From NCBI RefSeq assembly GCF_015240065.1, contig NZ_CP060506.1, positions 1,612,001 to 1,676,000 of the forward strand: 64,000 bases of DNA, in the 5' to 3' direction. This DNA comes from Nanchangia anserum (lineage in GTDB: Bacteria; Actinomycetota; Actinomycetes; Actinomycetales; Actinomycetaceae). The notes beneath the pieces are model-generated. The model was given only the letters and a program-made list of their open reading frames with translations, ran no database searches and had not been told where the DNA came from. The translations under genes and the position numbers were made by a program. Positions 8,152-15,991 of the stretch are shown one piece after another; the first letter of the stretch is position 1, and every line of letters starts with the position of its first letter.

Positions 8152-8250
8152 TCAGCAGCCAAGACGATTGCCCTGCTGGATCAGGGCTGGTGTCTCTTCG
8201 GTGATCTCCTCGAGGACCAACTCGACGTCCTCCGATTCTGCGTCGTTCAT
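8152..8250 (-). CDS. Candidate RiPP precursor peptide, 32 residues
   Basis: A 32-codon frame starts at ATG 8250 with a near-perfect ribosome binding site (AAGGAGGTGATTGTCA immediately upstream) and stops at TGA 8154-8152. The N-terminal ~20 residues are very acidic (MNDAESEDVE, then LVLEEITEET), like a leader. The C-terminal part is PALIQQGNRLGC and ends in the only Cys. It is the first gene of a minus-strand operon with two SagB-like enzymes, a MATE exporter and a metallopeptidase. A small peptide with an acidic leader, strong translation signal and redox enzymes directly downstream is the usual RiPP pattern. The modification and the cleavage site are unknown, and I recognise no named family. 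A peptide that only carries a C-terminal residue through a pathway is an alternative. Confidence 0.7.
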   Translation of the reverse strand: MNDAESEDVELVLEEITEETPALIQQGNRLGC

Positions 8251-8689
8251 TGACAATCACCTCCTTCACGCGGTATGTCGACCCTACCACACCTGTTGCG
8301 GCGGTCACATCTAATTCGATGGAAACTTAGGTGCCAGTCTGGGTCACGCGGCGTGGATGCGACTGTGGTCGGCAATCGACTCCACTCCGACCTGCCACAA
8401 GCGTCCCAGACGCGTCTGTCATCGGAGCCGATGGCAAGCCTGCTCACTCCAGATGATGCCCCTCCGCTGCAGATCTTCTCGGGCGGCCTGTCACTCTCGG
8501 CCTAGTACGTTCTTCTCCAGCAGCACGATGATGCATTTGATTGCTGCGTGTGCCCAGAGGCTTTCACTTGGTCCATCGCACTCGCGCGTCTGCCCCACAT
8601 GCGACAAGTCAGCAAGTTTTTCAGCAGGTTCGGGCAGACTTGTTGCCCGAGATCTGGACCTCAAACTGGCGCGAGCGAACCCCTGGCAC
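8251..8689. other. Upstream region of the peptide operon, no supported gene
   Basis: This stretch must hold the promoter of the minus-strand operon starting at 8250, but no -35/-10 pair stands out. Short frames on both strands lack ribosome binding sites and family matches. The right end grades into the PEP-utilising gene remnant. Confidence 0.4.
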
Positions 8690-8961
8690 ATATACGTTCA
8701 CGCGTGATCGCTCATACACATGCTCGCCGAGCGTCTCGTCGTTTTGGGAGACGTAGACCGCAGTGACGGGGCGAAGACGCTGACCTTCGACGAGATTGCC
8801 GATGCGCTTGAAGGAAGAATCACGGCAGACGACGCGCGGCGATCGTCGCCCGCGAGTATGGCATTCCCGCCGTCATGGGAACACGCACCGCGACGTCACG
8901 CATCGCCGATGGGCAAACGATCACCGTGGACGGCACGAAGGGAACGGTCTTACTGGGCTAA
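8690..8961 (+). pseudogene. Decayed copy of the PEP-utilising enzyme 3' end
   Basis: This remnant matches the gene at the left edge. MLAERLVVLGDVDRSDGAKTL and [19 protein letters not shown] resemble LLAERLVDSGHLAHRDGAKML and FDEIVDALNGKLAADEMRR. About 230 bp corresponding to 680-940 are then missing, and the copy resumes with [11 protein letters not shown] in a shifted frame up to the same stop codon. It cannot make an active enzyme. The part up to the deletion is diverged while the last 123 bp are nearly identical to 941-1063, so the two halves may have different histories (decay plus recent gene conversion or a late duplication). Confidence 0.8.
8839..8961 (+). repeat. Right copy of 123-bp direct repeat
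   Basis: This is nearly identical to 941-1063 (offset 7898 bp) and ends at the same TAA. Homologous recombination between the copies would delete the whole RiPP-like operon together with the MGMT-like and small membrane genes. Confidence 0.9.
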
Positions 8962-9025
8962 GAACTAGAAAATCGCTGCGTCCCTGAGCTTGAGACCGGG
9001 CGCGGCGGAGCCCCGACGGATTGAC

Positions 9026-9349
9026 CTAATCGTCTTCGTCGTCGTCAAGCGTTGCGAGCCAATGCCTAATGTCCGCTTCCACTTCGCTACGCGTGGGCAG
9101 AGGACTGAGATACAGCCGGAGCGTCGCCACATAGTATTCCCACCTCGTCGTCGCGCGGACGAGAGCGTGCGAGCCGTATCCAGCCGGCAGGTATTCGCTG
9201 GGGCAATTGATCCACTCGACGTCAGCATTAAACGGAGACACATGCGCGACGAACCGGCGTCCATCGATGTTGAGCCGATAGGTACGCCACCGCTCCCAGG
9301 GCCATCTCACCCTCAAAGTTCTTATCACCACAAAACTCCTATCGATCAC
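9026..9349 (-). CDS. Hypothetical protein, 107 residues
   Basis: This small protein is rich in Trp, Arg and Tyr, with an internal segment (RRFVAHVSPFNADVEWINCPSEYLPAGYGSHALV) and a strongly acidic C-terminus (LATLDDDEDD). It lies 61 bp downstream of the GIY-YIG-like gene on the same strand and is probably co-transcribed with it. No family is recognised and there is no signal peptide or transmembrane helix. The composition suggests a soluble protein that may bind its neighbour or nucleic acid. Confidence 0.5.
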   Translation of the reverse strand: MIDRSFVVIRTLRVRWPWERWRTYRLNIDGRRFVAHVSPFNADVEWINCPSEYLPAGYGSHALVRATTRWEYYVATLRLYLSPLPTRSEVEADIRHWLATLDDDEDD

Positions 9350-9410
9350 GATTCGCCGAGCCTCCGTCTGCGCCGGTTGCGCGGTCCACCCTCAACTTTG
9401 AGATCCCGCC

Positions 9411-10199
9411 TCACTTCGGCACGTCTGGCGAGTACGCTACCCCTTGATTGAGCGTCCCCATGTAGGTCTTGCCTCTCAGCCCGCCATAGTCATGTTCAGC
9501 CGGCGACACGAGCGGGATCTCAATACGGGTTCTATATGCGGATTTTCGCGTCTCGTACTCCGGATTTAGTCTCCACTCCCCCATCGGATCAATTTCCCAC
9601 GATCCCAGAACGACGTGACAGCCACGCAGCACCGCGAGAAGATGCCTCACGTGGCGCCGCTTCTCTACCGCAACGTTCCACCACTTTGTCGCGCGAGCAG
9701 CAAATTCTTCACCGCTGTGCCCTCCGAAAGGCGAGGGCATGCCTCTGACCTCATCTGGCGAAATGGGCACGATAAGCGTATTCGTGAGCTCATCCTGCCT
9801 AACCTCTCCGCTCTTCACGAATATCGCCGGACTGAGGTATTTCGTAGATTGTGTGCTCTGGATGTTGGTCAGGTGAACCGTCCCACGCGAGCCAGACACC
9901 CCCTCACGAGAAGCGCCTTCACCTTGCTCCGCGATCTCTTCCCAGTCTTCCCGTTCGACCATGACGTCCCTGCCAGCGAAAACTGCCACGTGGATGGCAA
10001 CAGCCTCAGCTATGAGGGCGTCGCGTCGTGTCGAAAAGCGCCGACTCGTCTGCCGAATGAGCGTTCCCGGCTGCTCCCGAAGCTCCTCGGCCACTGGGTT
10101 GCATCCTTGAAACACTCGCCCCATGCTCTCACAGATGCCCACATATAGCGCCTTGCTCTCGGCGTTTTCGTACAGGTAGAGCCACGCTTTGTCACTCAT
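9411..10199 (-). CDS. Protein with GIY-YIG-like N-terminal domain
   Basis: This is a 262-residue protein. The ATG at 10199 is chosen because it follows GAGAGG with a 6-nt spacer; the frame extends further upstream but has no translation signal there. The N-terminus WLYLYENAESKALYVGICES resembles the GIY-YIG nuclease fold, in which the two short motifs are usually (G)IY and YIG about ten residues apart; here they read LYLY and YVG. A helix with SRRFSTRRDALIAEAVAIHV follows, comparable to the conserved Arg and Glu region of that fold. The C-terminal half is unassigned. Nuclease activity is plausible for mobile-DNA or defence functions, but the motifs are weak. Confidence 0.5.
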   Translation of the reverse strand: MSDKAWLYLYENAESKALYVGICESMGRVFQGCNPVAEELREQPGTLIRQTSRRFSTRRDALIAEAVAIHVAVFAGRDVMVEREDWEEIAEQGEGASREGVSGSRGTVHLTNIQSTQSTKYLSPAIFVKSGEVRQDELTNTLIVPISPDEVRGMPSPFGGHSGEEFAARATKWWNVAVEKRRHVRHLLAVLRGCHVVLGSWEIDPMGEWRLNPEYETRKSAYRTRIEIPLVSPAEHDYGGLRGKTYMGTLNQGVAYSPDVPK

Positions 10200-10454
10200 G
10201 ATGGACCTCTCAGCTACCGACGTTGGGAGCGCATGTTTCCCTCTTTTTACCACGCTGGCCTGCTCCAGTGGCGCGCACGCGCTCAGCATCGGCCAGCGAA
10301 TTCGCCCCACCAGCAAGGTGCTCGGCCAGGCGCGCGATAGATGGAGCAGCTGCGACCAATGTAGCGGGAGAACAGACGACAAAGCCGGGCGTTTGACCTC
10401 GATCTGGCCTGATAACATGCCGAGATATAACCAACGACACGAAAGTACCGGTAC

Positions 10455-11936
10455 GTGTTGACAGTACACAACGATGAGTATCTAAACAGACCGAATATCC
10501 CTCACATCGCTTCCACGAACGACGCTTTCATTGAGCAGCTATACGAGCGCTATCGGCGACTGGTAACGCGCGTGCCGCGACAGCTTCGGTGGCTCGCTCT
10601 CGTCCTCGCGCCCATAGGGCTTAGCTTCGTGGTGGCCGTAGCTGGCTTGGTCGTCGTTGCCGCCGGCATCGTCATCACGCTGGGCATCAACCATGTGACC
10701 AGCGGCGAGTCTGTCTCGGTAGGCACGGCGTGGCTCCTTGCCCTAGCTTTCGTGGCCGAGAGCGTCGGATATATCGTGGAAGAGCGCCAGGAATTACTTC
10801 TCATGGTCGCAGTACGGCAACTCACGTATCGCCGATTTCGTAGTGTCTTCGCGAGGTCTCGTCCCTCGCTTGAGGTACGTGGACACGTCCTGACCTACCC
10901 GGCACAGATCAGCCAATTTGCGTTCATTGTCGACGGCGCGGTCTCAACAGTCCAGATCATTGCATTTCTGGTCATGTCGCTCACGCTGTACGGAGTCGGC
11001 GGCGCTATCGCCGTGTTACTCATCGTCGGCCTCGCCCTCGTCGGGATTCGCCTCATCACTCTCATCGGTCGACTATGGAAACAGTACGTCAACCTCGAAG
11101 GAGAGCGCCGCCGCTGGATTCAACGGGTAGCTGACGCGTTACCACGCGGACGCCTGATCCCGAGCTGGGACTCGGCGCTCGATACGATCACACACATCAG
11201 AAACAAGGAAGAGCACGTCCTACGCCGGCGGGTACTTCTACAGGTGATAAACGGATTCGTCGACCGTAGTGCGCTCACCATCACATTAGCTATCGTTGCC
11301 ATTCTTGCCTGGACAATATGGCCTGACACGCGTTTCGGCCTGGGCATCATTCTCGCCGCACGTTACCTATACGGTGCGGTGCAAAGCAATCTCACCAACT
11401 ATCGAATCATTCGCCTTGCGGTTCCGATGATGCGAGAGCTTGACAGCCTTGAAGCTGCGCCAAAGCGAGAAAACGGCACGTCTGATCCTGCCAATCGGCC
11501 AACTCAGCCCGTGGAAGTGCTACTCGCCGATTCCGACCGCGCCACCTTGCTCCGCACATCAGCCGTTCCTCCCGAATGCGCGTTCGTGCCCCACAACCCG
11601 CAGTTATCTCAATCAGTGTTGTCTGCATGGCGAGCCTCAGCGACCACCGACGACCTATCCCGCTTCACCAACCTCGCCGCAGCGATGGCTCTGCCAGGAG
11701 AGGTGGTTGAGCGACTTTGGCAAGATGCAAACACTCTGTCCTCCGGCGAACGCCACCGTGCCGCCGTGGCCCTTGTCATGACGGAGGCACCAGAATGGCT
11801 CATTCTTGATGAGACTTTCTCGGCGCCCGATCCCGCCACACGCGATCTCGTCGCCAAAGTCGTCTTGTCGCATGTTCCCGCGTGCACGATCATCACCAGC
11901 TCGGAGGAGTACATCCCTGCGTATCTCGCCTGGTGA
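10455..11936 (+). CDS. ABC half-transporter with NBD lacking Walker A (signature-bearing partner)
   Basis: This 493-residue protein has an exporter-type membrane domain of about six helices (residues ~45-310) and a C-terminal ATPase remnant. The NBD retains a good signature (LSSGERHR, 428-435), Walker B with catalytic Glu (LILDETF, 449-455) and a D-loop-like SAPD. No P-loop GxxGxGKS can be found: after the linker (PVEVLLADSDRATLL) the sequence passes straight to a Q-loop-like VPHNPQLSQSVL in which Gln is His. The H-loop His is replaced (TIITSSEE). It cannot bind ATP conventionally by itself. The start is a GTG at 10455 with a weak ribosome site; TTGACA just inside it could be a promoter, so a later start is possible. 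Its partner follows directly. Confidence 0.75.
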   Translation: MLTVHNDEYLNRPNIPHIASTNDAFIEQLYERYRRLVTRVPRQLRWLALVLAPIGLSFVVAVAGLVVVAAGIVITLGINHVTSGESVSVGTAWLLALAFVAESVGYIVEERQELLLMVAVRQLTYRRFRSVFARSRPSLEVRGHVLTYPAQISQFAFIVDGAVSTVQIIAFLVMSLTLYGVGGAIAVLLIVGLALVGIRLITLIGRLWKQYVNLEGERRRWIQRVADALPRGRLIPSWDSALDTITHIRNKEEHVLRRRVLLQVINGFVDRSALTITLAIVAILAWTIWPDTRFGLGIILAARYLYGAVQSNLTNYRIIRLAVPMMRELDSLEAAPKRENGTSDPANRPTQPVEVLLADSDRATLLRTSAVPPECAFVPHNPQLSQSVLSAWRASATTDDLSRFTNLAAAMALPGEVVERLWQDANTLSSGERHRAAVALVMTEAPEWLILDETFSAPDPATRDLVAKVVLSHVPACTIITSSEEYIPAYLAW

Positions 11937-13362
11937 AGGAACGGCTGGATCGCCTCGGCACGGTCAACAGGCACCTGCTCCACGAGGAAACCACAGCGAA
12001 TCCGCCAACGCTGCTCCACCGCCCACCCTGCCGGACCCCGAGCGGAAACGCGCCACATTTCGGCGCTCCGTGGAATTGCTCTTTGGACCGCATATCGTCG
12101 TGATCTCCCTGGGTGCCCTCCTCCTCGCGGGGTCGGAGGTGCTTTTCGCCCTCAGCGTTGCTGGAAACGATCGGCTCTCGTTCCGCACAGCTTGCGCTGC
12201 CGGCGTATGCGCGGCGGCATCCCTGCTGGGATCTCTTATGTTCTTTTTCCCGGTCTATCGCGTCCCCATCGCGCGGTTAAGCGAGCTTCACAGCGGCCTC
12301 ATCCACAGGATTGACCGATTCGCGCGCCCGCAAACGAGCGGCGCCGTCGTCGGGCGACTCGGTGAAGACTTCTCAGAGCTGCAAATGTCGGTGCCGCAGG
12401 CCCTCGGGGCGGTCCTCATCGTCGTCGTACAAACTCTCATGCTCATTGCAGGTGCTGTGGCAGGTGCCCCACCCCTCATCATCGTTGTAGCAGCCGTCAT
12501 GCCGCTGTCGGCGCTCGCTATGAGGCAGGGCGCAAAGCGAATGATGCCCGCAGCCACAATCGCCGCAAACCGGCGTGGCGACTTCCTTGGTGCGGTCGGG
12601 ACCCAAGCAGGCTTGCACAGCGCGCCCGTGAGCAACGGACTCCGACATGCCGGCGAACTGGCCTACAACAACTGCGAAGGCAGCTATTGGGCTGCATCGG
12701 TCAACCAAGCTAACGCCTACACATATCGAACGGTCCTCATACAGTCATTAACTCTCGCGCTTAACGTCTTCGCAGTATTTTTTGCCACAACGTCGAGCGG
12801 ACCTCATTCCCTCATTGCTCCCGCCGCGGTCATTTTCTTCAGCCTCACCCTTGCTTCTGGCATTCAGTCAACAGTAGAAACCTTGCAACGGGTTGGCGTA
12901 CTTGGACTCACCGCGGAGCGCGTGCGGCTCCTTGAAAACTTCCACGTTAACTCGACATACCCGCCGGTACGCCATCACGACCTCGATCGCGTTTATAAGG
13001 CAATCCGGGCAGGCGACACGCTCGTCGCTCTCATCGGGTCCACTGGAGCGGGCAAATCGGTGCTGCTCGACGCCCTGTGCCGTCGCCTCCCCGACAGCGA
13101 GGTCGCGCTCATTCCCGATGTCGATCCATTCGCGCCAGACGACGCGAACGCAAGCGGTCTGAACCTGGCTCGCACTGAAACACTGTCGGGCGCAGCGCAG
13201 CTCCTTCTCTTGGACGAGACTTTCAAAAATCTCACTGCGCGCCAAGAACGTGCCGAGCTCGAATCGCTCGCCAAGCAGCTCAAGAATAACGGCAAGCAAT
13301 CCGTGGTCGTTCTCCACTCCCGCTCAAACCTCGACTGTTTCGACACGGTGGTGAATATCTAG
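11933..13362 (+). CDS. ABC half-transporter with Walker A but truncated signature region (apparent frameshift near 12000)
   Basis: This second half-transporter begins at GTG 11933, overlapping the stop of the first (GTGA). It reads VKERLDRLGTVNRHLLHEE and then needs one extra base near 12000 to join the long frame that continues PDPERKRATFRRSVELLFGP. An alternative start at ATG 11872 in the long frame gives an Arg/Ser/Pro-rich N-terminus that looks like out-of-frame DNA. After about six membrane helices, the NBD has a perfect P-loop (GSTGAGKS, coded from 13036), Walker B with Glu (LLLLDETF) and an H-loop-like VVLHSRSN. Only about 47 residues separate P-loop and Walker B, so the helical subdomain with the signature is nearly gone (TLSGAAQ). 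Together with its partner it could build one complete ATP site. The substrate is unknown; a peptide exporter is possible. Confidence 0.7.
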
Positions 13363-13744
13363 ACATTTGAGTGCCGCCACACTCACACATTCCCCTCATT
13401 CATACTGTCACAACCGGCACACCATCTCGACAATAGGCAATTCAAGGATCTGAAGCGCTCGCGCGCCAAACTAAATTGCGTACTTTTAGGCTGGCGCACC
13501 GCGCGGGCGATGCGCCAGCCGCCGCCCCTCACAAGAATCTTGCCCTATCCGACGTTTCAGCCGCCGGCGCTAATCACTAACAGTCACATCGCGGCCTGAC
13601 GACCCAACACCCGTGAGAACGAGGAGCACCGTATCGCGGTAGACGCTCGGACGAGGGACACCGCCGATCCGAGGAGCGACGCACCGGCCGTCGAGGGCTC
13701 GGGCTTGGTAAGCTGACGGAACCTGTGCGAGCACTATGGAGGCA
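13363..13744. other. Intergenic region before the restriction locus
   Basis: No gene is seen here. The region holds the second copy of the 32-bp inverted repeat (13489-13520) and, at 13542-13612, the block related to 3078-3145. The promoter of the restriction locus should lie at its right end, but no clear boxes are visible. Confidence 0.45.
13489..13520. repeat. 32-bp inverted-repeat element, copy 2
   Basis: GGCTGGCGCA (13489-13498) pairs with TGCGCCAGCC (13511-13520). It has the same length, stem and preceding TTTA as the element at 2866-2897; only the loop differs. Confidence 0.7.
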
Positions 13745-13944
13745 ATGGTGACCAAACGACGAAAGGTCCCGATGCGTCACATCAACATCGGCGATCTGTC
13801 GCGCGGCTGGGCATCTCTCCTGGTCAGAGCGGCTGCTGAGAAGGACGAGTCCGCCTACGTACTGCGTCCGGCAAACCGACCGCAGTACTGATCTCCCATG
13901 AGCGCTACGAACGACTGACGGATTCAAGGAATCGACCCAAGTGA
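13745..13944 (+). pseudogene. Phd/YefM-type antitoxin-like gene, frameshifted
   Basis: From ATG 13745 the frame gives RHINIGDLSRGWASLLVRAA and then EKDESAYVLRP, after which it breaks. One base added near 13868 continues it as GKPTAVLISHERYERLTDSR up to TGA 13942-13944. This is the pattern of the Phd/YefM antitoxin fold (short DNA-binding N-terminus, then GkPvAVLis..eYerL). The restored protein would have about 66 residues and its stop overlaps the GTG start of hsdM, so it is coupled to the restriction operon. No toxin gene is beside it. It may be a decayed antitoxin or a small regulator of the R-M system, or intact if the missing base is a sequencing error. Confidence 0.6.
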
Positions 13945-15991
13945 GCACTGAAAAACCAACGAGCCATGTGTCGCTGATCTGGAACATCGCGGAGATCCTC
14001 CGTGGCGACTACAAGGAACACGAGTACGGCGACGTGATCCTGCCCTTCACCGTGCTGACCCGGCTCGATTCGGTTTTGGTCGACACCAAACAGGCGGTCT
14101 TAGACATCAAGGCCACCCCGGTTCCGTCGCAGATCAAGGAATTGCAGTACGCGAAGGCAACCGGTTACCCGTTTTGGAACACCTCGAACTTCACCCTCAA
14201 AACGTTGCTCGACGATGCAGACAACCTTGAGCAGAACCTCGCCTACTACGTGCAGGCGTTCGCGCCTGCCGCCCGCGAGGTGATGGAGGCCTACAACTTC
14301 TACAACGTGATCGAACGCCTCGACAAGGCCGGTCTGCTCTATCACGTGCTCAGCGAGTTCACCTCCGCGAAGGTCAACTTCCATCCCGACGTCGTCAGCA
14401 ACAATCAGATGGGCTACATCTTCGAAGAGCTCATCCGCCGATTCTCGGAATTATCCAACGAGACTGCCGGCGAACACTTCACCCCGCGTGAGGTCATCAG
14501 CCTGATGGTCAATCTCTTGTTCAATCCCGAAGACGACATCAACCGGCTGTGCGCAAACGGAGCTATGGCTTCGCTGTACGACCCGGGGTCGGCACCGGCG
14601 GCATGCTCTCCGTCGCCGCCCAGCACGTCGCTGACCTGAACAGCTCCGCGCGCCTCGAGGTGTACGGCCAAGAGCTCAACCCGCAAACCTACGCGGTCGC
14701 CAAGTCCGACATCATGATCAAGGGCGAACGCCAAGAACGCATCTACTTCGGCAACTCGTTGACGAGCGACAAGACAGCGGAGATGCAGTTTGACTACATG
14801 CTGTGCAATCCGCCCTTCGGCGTGAACTGGAAGAAGTACGCCGACCCGATTATTGAAGAGGCCGATCGCAAGGGGTACCAGGGGCGCTTCGGCGCGGGAA
14901 CGCCGCGTGTTTCCGACGGCTCATTCCTCTTCTTGCAGCACATGATCTCCAAGATGAAGCCCTACAAGGCCAACGACCTCGTGAATGCCCCGGGCACGCG
15001 GATCGGGATCGTGTTCAACGGCTCACCCCTGTTCACGGGGGGGGCAGGACAGGGTGAATCAGAGATCCGCCGGTGGATTCTGGAAAACGACTGGCTGGAA
15101 GCGATCATCGCGCTGCCCGACCAGATGTTCTACAACACCGGCATTCTCACCTACATCTGGGTGCTGTCGAACAAGAAGGAGCGCCGCCGCCAAAACAAGG
15201 TGCAACTGATCGATGCGACTAGTCGTTTCCAGCGGATGCGCAAACCGCTGGGCGAAAAACGCAAGGAACTCACCGACGACGACATCGCCGACATCACTCG
15301 AATCTATGGGGCGTTCCAGGAAACCGACGAGTCAAAGATCTTCGACACCGAGGACTTCGGCTACCACGAAATCGTTGTCGAACGCCCACTACGACTGAGC
15401 TTCCAAGCCACGCCAGAGGCGATTGACGCTCTCCGGCAGGCGAAGCCGTTCACGGACCTCGCTACCTCGAAGAAGCGAACCGAGTCAGCGCGCACCGAGC
15501 AAATCGAAACAGGTAGGCGGGTGCAGGACGCCATCATCGCCACCCTCGAAACGCTCGACCCTGAACGGCTGTATCTCAACCGGAGCGAGTTCAGCAGCCT
15601 CCTCCGCGACGGCATCAAGGCCCGTGGCGAGAAGATCGGCATCGCGGCGCTACGAAAGATCGTCGCTGAACTTGGCACAAAGAACCCTGACGCGGACATC
15701 TGCGTGGACGCGAAAGGCAACCCGGAGCCAGATCCGGATCTTCGCGACACCGAGCAGATCCCCTTGCGTGAGGATATCGACGCCTACTTCCAGCGAGAGG
15801 TCATCCCCTACGCGCCAGATGCCTGGATCGACCGCGACAAGACCAAGATCGGCTACGAGATCCCCTTCACCCGCTACTTCTACACATACGAAGAGCTGGG
15901 TGACCCGGTAGAGACCCTTGCTGAGATCCAGGCCCTATCCGCGCAGATCCAGGCTGACATCGCCAAGCTGTTCAGTGAGCAGGTGAAGTGA
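13941..15991 (+). CDS. hsdM: Type I restriction-modification DNA methyltransferase subunit (one apparent frameshift)
   Basis: This is the N6-adenine methyltransferase subunit of a type I R-M system. It starts at GTG 13941. The N-terminal helical domain (ETAGEHFTPREVISLMV) leads to the SAM-binding motif, where the frame breaks. YDPG is read in the first frame and VGTGGML in the next, so one G is missing in the CCCGGGGTC run at about 14583-14590. The catalytic motif NPPFGVNW (about residue 287) and a C-terminal region follow in the second frame. Restored length is about 683 residues, normal for HsdM. The stop overlaps the hsdS start (TGATG). With an intact frame it methylates host DNA; as written it is broken. 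Confidence 0.9.

Noticed and set aside
8491-8691. 66-residue minus-strand frame upstream of the peptide operon
   Set aside because: No ribosome site and it overlaps the PEP-utilising gene remnant; not supported as a gene.
14575-14595. hsdM break as phase-variable switch
   Set aside because: The local G run has only four bases, too short for known slippage switches, and similar one-base losses occur in fba and clpB.
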